Assembly (NCBI GenBank): GCA_950097015.1
Contig: CATNEN010000027.1
Location: 330,001 to 394,000, forward strand
Direction of reading: 5' to 3'
Length of the DNA: 64,000 bases
From: Macrostomum hystrix
Lineage: Eukaryota > Platyhelminthes > Macrostomidae
Numbering within the stretch: the first letter of the stretch is position 1; every line of letters starts with the position of its first letter. The position numbers were made by a program, and so were the translations under genes. Positions 11,301 through 24,700 of this stretch are shown in pieces. The notes beneath the pieces are model-generated. The model worked only from the letters and a program-made list of their open reading frames with translations. It did not search any database and was not told the DNA's origin.

Positions 11301-13210
11301 CATGAATGACAGCAGTAGCTCATGAATGACAGCAGTAGCTCATGAATGACAGCAGTAGCTCATGAATGACAGCAGTAGCTCATGAATGACAGCAGTAGCT
11401 CATGAATGACAGCTCATGAATGACAAACAGTAGCTCATGAATGACAGCAGTAGCTCATGAATGACAGCAGTAGCTCATGAATGACAGCAGTAGTTCATGA
11501 ATGATAGCAGTAGCTCATGAATGACAGCAGTAGCTCATGAATGACAGCAGTAGCTCATGAATGACAGCAGTAGCTCATGAATGACAGCAGTAGCTCATGA
11601 ATGACAGCAGTAGCTCATGAATGACAGCTCATGAATGACAAACAGTAGCTCATGAATGACAGCAGTAGCTCATGAATGACAGCAGTAGCTCATGAATGAC
11701 AGCAGTAGTTCATGAATGACAGCAGTAGCTCATGAATGACAGCAGTAGCTCATGAATGACAGCAGTAGCTCATGAATGACAGCAGTAGCTCATGAATGAC
11801 AGCAGTAGCTCATGAATGACAGCTCATGAATGACAAACAGTAGCTCATGAATGACAGCAGTAGCTCCTGAATGACAGCTAATGAATGACAAACAGTAGCT
11901 CATGAATGACAAACAGTAGCTCATGAATGACAGCAGTAGCTCATGAATGACAGCAGTAGCTCATGAATGACAGCAGTAGCTCATAAATGACAAACATTAG
12001 CTCATGAATGACAAACAGTAGCTCATGAATGACAGCAGTAGCTCATGAATGACAGCAGTAGCTCATGAATGACAAACATTAGCTCATGAATGACAAACAG
12101 TAGCTCATGAATGACAGCAGTAGCTCATGAATGACAGCAGTTGCTCATGAATGACAGCAGTAGCTCATGAATGACAAAAAGTAGTTAATGAATGACAACA
12201 GTAGCTCATGAATGACAGCTCATGAATGACAAACAATAGCTCATGAATGACAGCAGTAGCTCATGAATGACAGCAGTAGCTCATGAATGACAGCAGTAGC
12301 TCATGAATGACAGCAGTAGCTCATGAATGACAGCTCATGAATGACAAACAGTAGCTCATGAATGACAGCAGTAGCTCATGAATGACAGCTCATGAATGAC
12401 AAACAATAGCTCATGAATGACAGCAGTAGCTCATGAATGACAGCAGTAGCTCATGAATGACAGCAGTAGTTCATGAATGATAGCAGTAGCTCATGAATGA
12501 CAGCAGTAGCTCATGAATGACAGCAGTAGCTCATGAATGACAGCAGTAGCTCATGAATGACAGCTCATGAATGACAGCAGTAGCTCATGAATGACAGCAG
12601 TAGTTCATGAATGATAGCAGTAGCTCATGAATGACAGCAGTAGCTCATGAATGACAGCAGTAGTTCATGAATGACAGCAGTAGTTCATGAATGACAGCAG
12701 TAGCTCATGAATGACAAGCAGTAGCTCATGAATGACAAACAGTAGTTCATGAATGACAGCTCATGAATGACAGCTCATGAATGACAGCTCATGAATGACA
12801 AACAGTAGCTCATGAATGACAGCAGTAGCTCATGAATGACAGCAGTAGCTCATGAATGACAGCAGTAGTTCATGAATGACAGCAGTAGCTCATGAATGAC
12901 AGCAGTAGCTCATGAATGACAGCAGTAGCTCATGAATGACAGCAGTAGCTCATGAATGACAGCAGTAGCTCATGAATGACAGCTCATGAATGACAAACAG
13001 TAGCTCATGAATGACAGCAGTAGCTCCTGAATGACAGCTAATGAATGACAAAGAGTAGCTCATGAATGACAAACAGTAGCTCATGAATGACAGCAGTAGT
13101 TCATGAATGACAGCAGTAGCTCATGAATGACAAACAGTAGCTCATGAATGACAGCAGTAGCTCATGAATGACAGCAGTAGCTCATGAATGACAGCAGTAG
13201 CTCATGAATA
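8330..13210. repeat. 4.9-kb minisatellite, 20-bp unit with 13-14-bp truncations, higher-order structure
   Basis: Roughly 240 copies of a unit reading agcagtagctcatgaatgac, with variants aacagt, gttcatg, gttaatg and a 14-bp short form (agctcatgaatgac). Rare markers recur at long intervals: agctcctgaatgac appears near 10685, 11866 and 13022 (spacings about 1.16-1.18 kb). A higher-order block has therefore been duplicated. Each unit carries the palindrome TCATGA. The array starts about 130 bp upstream of the TATA box of the secreted-protein gene and occupies its whole upstream flank. Confidence 0.97.
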
Positions 13211-13474
13211 ACAATAGTAGGTGTTGTCATTATTTTAATAGATATATAGGAGTATATATTAAAACTATAAATTATGAGTTTCTAGCTATTTGTTGCTTTA
13301 AATGTACTTTCGGTACGGTCGTTTTCACTGTGGTTTAAGAATTTATTCCCAACATGATCACTTCAGGAATTTTGGTTGCAAATTTTGCAAAAATTTCTGC
13401 ACTGTTTTGAAAATCTAGCCAGAAAAAATAATGCTTTTTTCCTACTTTTTTTAGGGTTGTGAAAAGCGTTTGGC
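13211..13474. other. Unique AT-rich spacer
   Basis: Short unique sequence separating two unrelated arrays. No gene is supported. Confidence 0.5.
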
Positions 13475-14075
13475 AGGTCATGGAAGGTGTCTTAGGAGGT
13501 CATAGTAGTTATCTTAGGAGGTCTTGGAAGGTGTTTTGGCAGGTCATAGAAGTTATCTTAGGAGGTCTTGGAAGGTGTTTTGGCAGGTCATGGAAGGTGT
13601 CTTAGGAGGTCATGGAAGGTGTTTTGGCAGGTCATGGAAGGTGTCTTAGGAGGTCTTGGAAGGTGTTTTGGCAGGTCATGGAAGGTGTCTTAGGAGGTCT
13701 TGGAAGGTGTTTTGGCAAGGTCATGGAAGGTGTCTTAGGAGGTCTTGGAAGGTGTTTTGGCAAGGTCATGGAAGGTGTCTTAGGAGGTCTTGGAAGGTGT
13801 TTTGGCAAGGTCATGGAAGGTGTCTTAGGAGGTCTTGGAAGGTGTTTTGGCAGGTCATGGAAGTTATCTTAGGAGGTCTTGGAAGGTGTTTTGGCAAGGT
13901 CATGGAAGGTGTCTTAGGAGGTCTTGGAAGGTGTTTTGGCAAGGTCATGGAAGGTGTCTTAGGAGGTCTTGGAAGGTGTTTTGGCATGTCATGGAAGGTG
14001 TTTTGGCAAGGTCATGGAAAGTGATTTGGAAGGTCATGGAAGGTGTTTTGGCAAGGTCATGGAAGGTGTTTTATC
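13475..14075. repeat. Minisatellite, about 44-45-bp compound unit
   Basis: About 14 copies built from two related half units, ggtcatggaaggtgtctt and ggtcttggaaggtgtttt, with aggagg or ggcaag linkers. The half units differ by a few bases, so the 44-45-bp period looks like a diverged dimer of an older 22-bp unit. Confidence 0.94.
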
Positions 14076-14079
14076 GAGG

Positions 14080-14738
14080 TCTTTCGCATCCGTATGTTGT
14101 GAGATTCGATAAACAATATATATTTGTTTGTCCTGTTACTTTGCTGATAGTACTGTCGCATTGGCCTCAAGCAATCAGATGCTAGAAGACAATTTCAGCA
14201 GAAGCTAATAGAGATTGGTGCACAGTTTCAGTTGAAACCGTGGCGGCTGACCTGAGAAACTAAAAAAATCGAGTTAGTCTGGCGCCTCAGAATTACAATC
14301 TTCGTGGCGTCTGTCTATGTCTGGCTAGCTGGCTGCCGACCAGATCGAGAATAGACTCACCTAACAGGTGTTACAAGTGTTGCGGCATCAAAGAGGGGCT
14401 TGTTGATTGCAGAGGCAAAGATGATGATTATACCCCTACGATTTGCAGCGGACCCAACAGCTGTGACTAAGCCAGCCAGGAATGCAATTCCTGCAACAAT
14501 CTCACTGCTGTTTGGCTTCTTGGTCAAAGAAATTGATTGTTCTGGCCCTTAAGTCATTGCTTGTATGACTCCAAGCTTGGCTGACACAGAACCACGTCAC
14601 GAATCACCAGACACAATGGAAGCAGGTGTGTTATCGTCTCTTGCGACAGTTTGGGAGAATTATCATGCACGCACAATGAGAATCACAATGCTAAATTTCA
14701 GGAGAACTGCATATTTGCTGATCTTTACAGAACAGGTT
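14080..14738. other. Unique spacer, nothing recognised
   Basis: About 650 bp of unique sequence. A 71-codon plus-strand frame with a true ATG (14565) runs into the next array and resembles no family I know. I do not call it a gene. Confidence 0.5.
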
Positions 14739-14739
14739 C

Positions 14740-16288
14740 CGATCTTACAGACAGGTTCAGATCCTTACAGACAGGTTTAAATCTTACAGAACAGGTTCAG
14801 ATCCTTACAGACAGGTTCAGATCTTACAGACAGGTTCAGATCTTACAGACAGGTTCAGATCCTTACAGACAGGTTTAAATCTTACAGAACAGGTTCAGAT
14901 CCTTACAGACAGGTTCAGATCCTTACAGACAGGTTCAGATCCTTACAGACAGGTTTAAATCTTACAGACAGGTTCAGATCTTACAGACAGGTTCAGATCC
15001 TTACAGACAGGTTTAAATCTTACAGAACAGGTTCAGATCCTTACAGACAGGTTCAGATCTTACAGACAGGTTCAGATCTTACAGACAGGTTCAGATCCTT
15101 ACAGACAGGTTTAAATCTTACAGAACAGGTTCAGATCCTTACAGAGAGGTTCAGATCCTTACAGACAGGTTCAGATCCTTACAGACAGGTTTAAATCTTA
15201 CAGAACAGGTTTAAATCTTACAGAACAGGTTCAGATCTTACAGACAGGTTCAGATCTTACAGACAGGTTCAGATCTTACAGACAGGTTCAGATCCTTACA
15301 GACAGGTTCAGATCTTACAGACAGGTTCAGATCCTTACAGACAGGTTCAGATCTTACAGACAGGTTCAGATCTTACAGACAGGTTCAGATCTTACAGACA
15401 GGTTCAGATCTTACAGACAGGTTCAGATCTTACAGACAGGTTCAGATCTTACAGACAGGTTCAGATCTTACAGACAGGTTCAGATCTTACAGACAGGTTC
15501 AGATCTTACAGACAGGTTCAGATCCTTACAGACAGGTTTAAATCTTACAGAACAGGTTTAAATCTTACAGAACAGGTTCAGATCCTTACAGACAGGTTCA
15601 GATCTTACAGACAGGTTCAGATCCTTACAGACAGGTTTAAATCTTACAGAACAGGTTCAGATCCTTACAGACAGGTTCAGATCTTACAGACAGGTTCAGA
15701 TCTTACAGACAGGTTCAGATCTTACAGACAGGTTCAGATCTTACAGACAGGTTCAGATCTTACAGACAGGTTCAGATCTTACAGACAGGTTCAGATCCTT
15801 ACAGACAGGTTTAAATCTTACAGAACAGGTTCAGATCCTTACAGACAGGTTCAGATCTTACAGACAGGTTCAGATCTTACAGACAGGTTCAGATCTTACA
15901 GAAAGGTTCAGATCTTACAGAAAGGTTCAGATCTTACAGACAGGTTCAGATCCTTACAGACAGGTTCAGATCCTTACAGACAGGTTCAGATCCTTACAGA
16001 CAGGTTCAGATCCTTACAGACAGGTTCAGATCCTTACAGACAGGTTCAGATCTTACAGACAGGTTCAGATCCTTACAGACAGGTTCAGATCCTTACAGAC
16101 AGGTTCAGATCTTACAGACAGGTTCAGATCTTACAGACAGGTTCAGATCTTACAGACAGGTTCAGATCTTACAGACAGGTTCAGATCTTATAGACAGGTT
16201 CAGATCCTTACAGACAGGTTCAGATCCTTACAGACAGGTTCAGATCCTTACAGACAGGTTCAGATCCTTACAGACAGGTTCAGATCTT
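14740..16288. repeat. Minisatellite, 19/20-bp units of three types
   Basis: About 78 copies of three interspersed variants: gttcagatccttacagacag (20 bp), gttcagatcttacagacag (19 bp) and gtttaaatcttacagaacag (20 bp). The order of variants repeats in short blocks, for example around 14770, 14875 and 15010, so blocks of several units were duplicated together. Confidence 0.97.
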
Positions 16289-16770
16289 ACGAGCAACCGA
16301 CCATCTGTTCGAATCTTAACCCGATCAAAGTGATTTGTGTCGCTGAGCAGGGGCAAGGTGTGAGTTTTATCAATGAAATCCAAAATGTTCACATCTGTCA
16401 ATGCATTCGCGGCAAATTAATGAGCTAATTTTCGCTAAACCGGCTTTCGCCCCATTGTCAGGAATCAATGGGACACAGAGACAGTTGAGAAAACGACTCA
16501 TGTAAAAAATTCAGCGATTTGGGGCTGAAAAAACCTGTCAGTATTTTTCCCTCCCGGCAACCCGGCCGTGACTCTTTCTGCTCCAGAGTTCGCGCAAGGG
16601 AGAGGCTTTTTTTAGATAGTCTGGAGCAAATTTCCCAAAGTCCTTTGCTGAAACGAGGACTATTTTTCCATAACACTCGATCAGCAATCTACTTATTGAG
16701 AGGACCATAAAAAGCGCTTTTAGTTTTGCAAATGTTTTTTAAAACTCACATGCACAAATCTACGTAAAAT
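16289..16770. other. Unique spacer, nothing recognised
   Basis: Unique sequence of about 480 bp. Overlapping frames of 63 and 72 codons on opposite strands (16458-16710) show no recognisable domain and look like chance. Confidence 0.5.
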
Positions 16771-17850
16771 CTATAAACCTACCTGGCAATCTACAAACCT
16801 ACCTGGCAATCTACAAACCTACCTGGCAATCTACAAACCTACCTGGCAATCTACAAACCTACCTGGCAATCTACAAACCTACCTGGCAATCTACAAACCT
16901 ACCTGGCAATCTACAAACCTACCTGGCAATCTACAAACCTACCTGGCAATCTACAAACCTACCTAGCAATCTACAAACCTACCTGGCAATCTACAAACCT
17001 ACCTGGCAATCTAAAAACCTACCTGGCAATCTACAAACCTACCTGGCAATCTACAAACCTACCTGGCAATCTACAAACCTACCTGGCAATCTACAAACCT
17101 ACCTAGCAATCTACAAACCTACCTGGCAATCTACAAACCTACCTGGCAATCTACAAACCTACCTGGCAATCTACAAACCTACCTGGCAATCTACAAACCT
17201 ACCTAGCAATCTACAAACCTACCTGGCAATCTACAAACCTACCTGGCAATCTACAAACCTACCTGGCAATCTACAAACCTACCTAGCAATCTACAAACCT
17301 ACCTGCCAACCTACAAACCTACCTGGCAATCTACAAACCTACCTGGCAATCTACAAACCTACCTGGCAATCTACAAACCTACCTGGCAATCTACAAACCT
17401 ACCTAGCAATCTACAAACCTACCTGGCAATCTACAAACCTACCTGGCAATCTACAAACCTACCTAGCAACCTACAAACCTACCTGGCAATCTACAAACCT
17501 ACCTAGCAACCTACAAACCTACCTGGCAATCTACAAACCTACCTAGCAACCTACAAACCTACCTGGCAATCTACAAACCTACCTGGCAATCTACAAACCT
17601 ACCTAGCAACCTACAAACCTACCTGCCAACCTACAAACCTACCTGGCAATCTACAAACCTACCTAGCAATCTACAAACCTACCTGGCAATCTACAAACCT
17701 ACCTGCCAACCTACAAACCTACCTGGCAATCTACAAACCTACCTGGCAATCTACAAACCTACCTAGCCATCTACTAACCTACCTAGCCATGTACTAACCT
17801 ACCTAGCCATGTACTAACCTACCTAGCCATCTACTAACCCACCTAGCCAT
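16771..17850. repeat. Indel-free 20-bp array, 54 units
   Basis: 54 consecutive 20-bp units (ctacaaacctacctggcaat) with no length change over 1,080 bp. Only point variants occur: agcaat, agcaac, gccaac and, at the right end, agccat. The absence of any length variant contrasts with the neighbouring mixed-period arrays. Confidence 0.98.
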
Positions 17851-18179
17851 GAGTCAATGCCGGTTGTAGTTAGCCTTGAGTTGCTCACTTAAAGTGCGCC
17901 CGGGTAGACAGAGAGTACCTTTGTCATCACGCCCTAGTCTAAAATTAGACTCAGGTGAAATAGTCTGAGATGCGGCAAACTTTTGTCATTTTTTTGCGTT
18001 CGTGTCTGGTTTGAACATTCAAACTGAAATTCAATCTGAGTTGAAATTGAACTCATTTAGATGCCTGGAAACGCTGATAATGGTTTCTATGTCTACAAGA
18101 AATTCGCCCCAATTATAATTTTAATAATGAGGTGCCTGGAGAATTAAAATTAGGAATCTTCAGAAGATTAAACATTACT
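17851..18179. other. Unique spacer
   Basis: About 330 bp of unique sequence with no recognised gene. Confidence 0.4.
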
Positions 18180-18432
18180 TCGCGAGGAATCTTCCGAGGA
18201 ACTCTCTGGAATCTTCCGAGGAACTCTCTGGAATCTGCCGAGGAACTCTCTAGAATCTTCCGAGGAACTCTCTGAAACCGGCCGAGAAGCTCTCTGGAAT
18301 CTGCCGAGTAACACTCTGGAATCTTCCGAGGAACTCTCTGGAATCTGCCGAGGAACTCACTGGAATCTGCGGAGGAACTCTCTGGACTCTGCCGAGAAAC
18401 ACTTTGGAATCTGACGAGGAACTCTCTGGAAT
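18180..18432. repeat. Short array, about 22-bp unit
   Basis: About 11 copies of gaggaactctctggaatctt with ccgag/gccga variants. It lies downstream of the minus-strand Q-rich gene, beyond its polyadenylation signal. Confidence 0.93.
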
Positions 18433-18590
18433 CTTCAGTTTCTTGTATTTCACCTGAAACAATCCAACCACAGGAAAATAAAATAAAAAGTACAAAGTCC
18501 ACATTAGATTTCGCCTGTATTTAGTCTAGGTCGCTGGAGCATCTTTGTTAGGTGCTCTGGTCTGTACTGTGCATACTTCTAGTAAATACA

Positions 18591-18596
18591 TTTATT
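18591..18596 (-). other. Polyadenylation signal AATAAA
   Basis: AATAAA on the minus strand, about 120 nt downstream of the stop codon of the Q-rich gene at 18715. It is the probable 3' end signal for that transcript. Confidence 0.55.
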
Positions 18597-18714
18597 TATA
18601 TTTATATTTCTAAACACTGCTGCCAATTCACTAACTGACTAAATAAATTGGTAAGGCTAAAAAAGTTGGCGCCATGCAAAGAAAATGCCTTTTTCGAGTC
18701 CTCCCTGAGGCGAC

Positions 18715-21700
18715 TCAAAATCTGTCGAAACCATTCGCCCGATCGCAATATGGCAAATAGGGCGGGGAATCGTTCATATTGAAGGGATCTGAGGCTCCGC
18801 AGAATCCCAACTGCCAGTTCCCGCCACCGTTGGCTTCCAAACCGATTCCGCAGCCAGCTCCAGCAGTTGGCCCTCCCGCCAGGCTGACGGAGTTGAAGTA
18901 GCTGCTGAGGCCAGCAGGGCAAGCAACGCTGCTACTGAAGTCTGGCGGCGGAGGAGCTAAAATGTCCGACTTCGAAATGTCTTCGTCCGGGTCGCATGCT
19001 AGCGGGTCCGGCCCGGTTAGGGACGACTCGTGATGCCACGGATGGTGCAAAGGCGATGGCACGGGCATCTGCGGCGGCCTTTGCCGCTGACAGCGAAACC
19101 AGTTTTCAGAGCCAGTTGGAAAGCAGTCATTCCAAGAAGTCATCGGCTGATAAGAACCAGGGAACTGAAAGCATTCCCGCTGCTGCTGCTGCTGCAGCAA
19201 CGGCGAGGGTTGCTGAAAATGCTCAGAGTTATGCTGCTGCTGCTGTTGCTGCTGTTTTCGTTGTTGTTTTAGAAGACTATTGTTTGAATCCTGCTGCTGC
19301 TGCTGCTGCAGCTGCGCCTGATAACTGCTTTGGTTCTGATAGTACTGCGCCATCTGCTGTCGAATATTCTGTTGTACATTCGACTGTTGCTGGGGTAGTG
19401 CTTGACTATTGCGCCTGCGATACGACAGATTCTGCGGCTGCTGCTGATATGGCCACTGCTGCTGTCCTTGCACCATGCTCTGGTGCTGGATTAGTGGAAA
19501 CTGCCATCCGTTTAATCCATTTTGTGCACCGTTGAAACACCTAAAGTTGCCATCGAGAGATGAAGAGATTATCACTCGTGAGGACTTGGATTGCGAGGCG
19601 TGGCGGCTGCTAGTTAGTGGGTACTGAGGTGGTGGGTTTTCGGGGCAGTGGGTACAGAGGTGGTCGGGTTTTGGGGCAGAGTGGGTACAGAGGTGGTGGG
19701 GTTGTGGGGCAGTGGGTACAGAGGTGGTCGGGTTTTGGGGCAGTGGGTACAGGGGTGGTCGGGTTTTGGGGCAGTGGGTACAGAGGTGGTCGGGTTTTGG
19801 GGCAGTGGGTACAGAGGTGGTGGGGTTTCGGGGCAGTGGGTACAGGCTTTGTGAGATTTCGGGGCAGTGGGTACAGAGGTGGTGGGGTTATGGGGCAGTG
19901 GGTACAGAGGTGGTCGGGTTTTGGGGCAGTGGGTACAGAGGTGGTGGGGTTTCGGGGCAGTGGGTACAGGCTTTGTGGGGTTTTGGGGCAGTGGGTACAG
20001 GCTTTGTGAGATTTCGGGGCAGTGGGTACAGGGGTGGTGGGGTTTAAGGGCAGCTGGGGTGCTTTTTCGTAAATATAAAGGCATTTTGGCCAAATCCTCA
20101 CCTCATTTGAGGTTGCTGCTGGTATAGTTGAGAAGGCTTATTTAAATTCTCGTTGAAATTAACATTGGCATTAAAATAATTCTGACTGGGTACTAAAATG
20201 TCATTAAACGGCTTTTGCTGCTGCTGCTGCTGCTGCTGCCGCTGATTAACAGCAAACTGCTCGTTTGGCATCGAGATCGGCTGTCCAGCGTTAACTGGTG
20301 ATGCTGATTGATTATCTAACGATAACCGTTGGAGTTCGCTGTCATCATTCTGTGCCTCATCTTCAGCGATATTGTTCTGCCTGCGGCGATCCAGACGCGA
20401 GTTTAGTCGGCTCGGCTGCAGTCTCTCCACCTGGTGAGAACTGTCGCGTGGTGCGTTGAGTACAGTTGAGAACAGTGACAGTTTATGAGGGTGACGAGGG
20501 TTAACAAGTGACAAAAATTAAAATATTCTGTCCAGGGTGATCTCAGGAAAACGAAAATTGAATTCTTGTGAACACGAGAATTGGGATCTTGTGAACACGA
20601 GAATTGGGATCTTGTGAACACGAGAATTGGGATCTTGTGAACACGAGAATTGGGATCTTGTGAACACGAGAATTGGGATCTTGTGAACACGAGAATTGGG
20701 ATTTTGGAAACACGAGAATTGGGATCTTGTGAACACGAGAATTAGGATCTTGTGAACACGAGAATTGGGATCTTGTGAACACGAGAATTAGGATCTTGTG
20801 AACACGAGAATTGGGATTTTGGAAACACGAGAATTGGGATTTTGGAAACACAAGAATTGGGATTTTGGAAACACGAGAATTGGGATCTTGTAAACACGAG
20901 AATTGGGATCTTGTGAACACGAGAATTAGGATCTTGTGAACACGAGAATTGGGATTTTGGAAACACGAGAATTGGGATTTTGGAAACACAAGAATTGGGA
21001 TTTTGGAAACACGAGAATTGGGATCTTGTGAACACGAGAATTGGGATCTTGTGAACACGAAAATTGGGATTTTGGGAACACGAGAATTGGGATCTTGTGA
21101 ACACGAGAATTGGGATTTTGGGAACACGAGAATTGGGATCTTGTCAACACGAGAATTGGGATTTTGGGAACACGAGAATTGGGATCTTGTGAACACGAGA
21201 ATTGGGATCTTGTGAACACGAGAATTGGGATATTGGGAACACGAGAATTGGGATCTTGTGAACACGAGAATTGGGATCTTGTGAACACGAGAATTGGGAT
21301 TTTGGGAACACGAGAATTGGGATCTTGTGAACACGAGAATTGGGATCTTGTGAACACGAAAATTGGGATTTTGGGAACATGAGAATTGGGATCTTGTGAA
21401 AACAAGAATTAGGATCTTGTGAACACGAGAATTGGGATCTTGTGAACACGAGAATTGGGATTTTGTGAACACGAGAATTGCGATCTTGTGAACACGAGAA
21501 TTGGGATCTTGTGAACACGAGAATTGGGATCTTATGAACACGAGAATTAGGATCTTGTGAACACGAGAATTAGGATCTTGTGAACACGAGAATTGGGATC
21601 TTGTGAACACGAGAATTGGGATTTTGTGAACACGAGAATTAGGATCTTGTGAACACGAGAATTGGGATCTTGTGAACACGAGAATTGGGATCTTATGAAC

Positions 21701-24700
21701 ACGAGAATTAGGATCTTGTGAACACAAGAATTAGGATCTTGTGAACACGAGAATTGGGATCTTGTGAACACGAGAATTGGGATCTTGTGAACACGAGAAT
21801 TGGGATCTTGTGAACACGAGAATTGGGATTTTGGGAACATGAGAATTGGGATCTTGTGAAAACGAGAATTAGGATCTTGTGAACACGAGAATTGGGATTT
21901 TGGGAACATGAGAATTGGGATCTTGTGAAAACGAGAATTAGGATCTTGTGAACACGAGAATTGGGATCTTGTGAACACGAGAATTGGGATCTTGTGAACA
22001 CGAGAATTGGGATCTTGTGAACACGAGAATTGGGATCTTGTGAACACGAGAATTAGGATCTTGTGAACACGAGAATTGGGATCTTGTGAACACGAGAATT
22101 GGGATTTTGTGAACACGAGAATTAGGATCTTGTGAACACGAGAATTGGGATCTTGTGAACACGAGAATTGGGATCTTGTGAACACGAGAATTGGGATTTT
22201 GGAAACACGAGAATTGGGATCTTGTGAACACGAGAATTGGGATCTTGTGAACACGAGAATTGGGATCTTGTGAACACGAGAATTAGGATCTTGTGAACAC
22301 GAGAATTGGGATTTTGGAAACACGAGAATTGGGATTTTGGAAACACAAGAATTGGGATTTTGGAAACACGAGAATTGGGATCTTGTAAACACGAGAATTG
22401 GGATCTTGTGAACACGAGAATTAGGATCTTGTGAACACGAGAATTGGGATTTTGGAAACACGAGAATTGGGATTTTGGAAACACAAGAATTGGGATTTTG
22501 GAAACACGAGAATTGGGATCTTGTGAACACGAGAATTGGGATCTTGTGAACACGAAAATTGGGATTTTGGGAACACGAGAATTGGGATCTTGTGAACACG
22601 AGAATTGGGATTTTGGGAACACGAGAATTGGGATCTTGTCAACACGAGAATTGGGATTTTGGGAACACGAGAATTGGGATCTTGTGAACACGAGAATTGG
22701 GATCTTGTGAACACGAGAATTGGGATATTGGGAACACGAGAATTGGGATCTTGTGAACACGAGAATTGGGATCTTGTGAACACGAGAATTGGGATTTTGG
22801 GAACACGAGAATTGGGATCTTGTGAACACGAGAATTGGGATCTTGTGAACACGAAAATTGGGATTTTGGGAACATGAGAATTGGGATCTTGTGAAAACAA
22901 GAATTAGGATCTTGTGAACACGAGAATTGGGATCTTGTGAACACGAGAATTGGGATTTTGTGAACACGAGAATTGCGATCTTGTGAACACGAGAATTGGG
23001 ATCTTGTGAACACGAGAATTGGGATCTTATGAACACGAGAATTAGGATCTTGTGAACACGAGAATTAGGATCTTGTGAACACGAGAATTGGGATCTTGTG
23101 AACACGAGAATTGGGATTTTGTGAACACGAGAATTAGGATCTTGTGAACACGAGAATTGGGATCTTGTGAACACGAGAATTGGGATCTTATGAACACGAG
23201 AATTAGGATCTTGTGAACACAAGAATTAGGATCTTGTGAACACGAGAATTGGGATCTTGTGAACACGAGAATTGGGATCTTGTGAACACGAGAATTGGGA
23301 TCTTGTGAACACGAGAATTGGGATTTTGGGAACATGAGAATTGGGATCTTGTGAAAACGAGAATTAGGATCTTGTGAACACGAGAATTGGGATTTTGGGA
23401 ACATGAGAATTGGGATCTTGTGAAAACGAGAATTAGGATCTTGTGAACACGAGAATTGGGATCTTGTGAACACGAGAATTGGGATCTTGTGAACACGAGA
23501 ATTGGGATCTTGTGAACACGAGAATTGGGATCTTGTGAACACGAGAATTAGGATCTTGTGAACACGAGAATTGGGATCTTGTGAACACGAGAATTGGGAT
23601 TTTGTGAACACGAGAATTAGGATCTTGTGAACACGAGAATTGGGATCTTGTGAACACGAGAATTGGGATTTTGGAAACACGAGAATCGGGATATTGGGAA
23701 CACGAGAATTGGGATCTTGTGAACACGAGAATTGGGATTTTGGAAACACGAGAATTGGGATTTTGGAAACACAAGAATTGGGATTTTGGAAACACGAGAA
23801 TTGGGATCTTGTAAACACGAGAATTGGGATCTTGTGAACACGAGAATTAGGATCTTGTGAACACGAGAATTGGGATTTTGGAAACACGAGAATTGGGATT
23901 TTGGAAACACAAGAATTGGGATTTTGGAAACACGAGAATTGGGATCTTGTGAACACGAGAATTGGGATCTTGTGAACACGAAAATTGGGATTTTGGGAAC
24001 ACGAGAATTGGGATCTTGTGAACACGAGAATTGGGATTTTGGGAACACGAGAATTGGGATCTTGTCAACACGAGAATTGGGATTTTGGGAACACGAGAAT
24101 TGGGATCTTGTGAACACGAGAATTGGGATCTTGTGAACACGAGAATTGGGATATTGGGAACACGAGAATTGGGATCTTGTGAACACGAGAATTGGGATCT
24201 TGTGAACACGAGAATTGGGATTTTGGGAACACGAGAATTGGGATCTTGTGAACACGAGAATTGGGATCTTGTGAACACGAAAATTGGGATTTTGGGAACA
24301 TGAGAATTGGGATCTTGTGAAAACAAGAATTAGGATCTTGTGAACACGAGAATTGGGATCTTGTGAACACGAGAATTGGGATTTTGTGAACACGAGAATT
24401 GCGATCTTGTGAACACGAGAATTGGGATCTTGTGAACACGAGAATTGGGATCTTATGAACACGAGAATTAGGATCTTGTGAACACGAGAATTAGGATCTT
24501 GTGAACACGAGAATTGGGATCTTGTGAACACGAGAATTGGGATTTTGTGAACACGAGAATTAGGATCTTGTGAACACGAGAATTGGGATCTTGTGAACAC
24601 GAGAATTGGGATCTTATGAACACGAGAATTAGGATCTTGTGAACACAAGAATTAGGATCTTGTGAACACGAGAATTGGGATCTTGTGAACACGAGAATTG

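Noticed and set aside
16771-17850. CRISPR array
   Set aside because: Regular 20-bp repetition without unique spacers, in an intron-bearing eukaryotic genome; this is a minisatellite.
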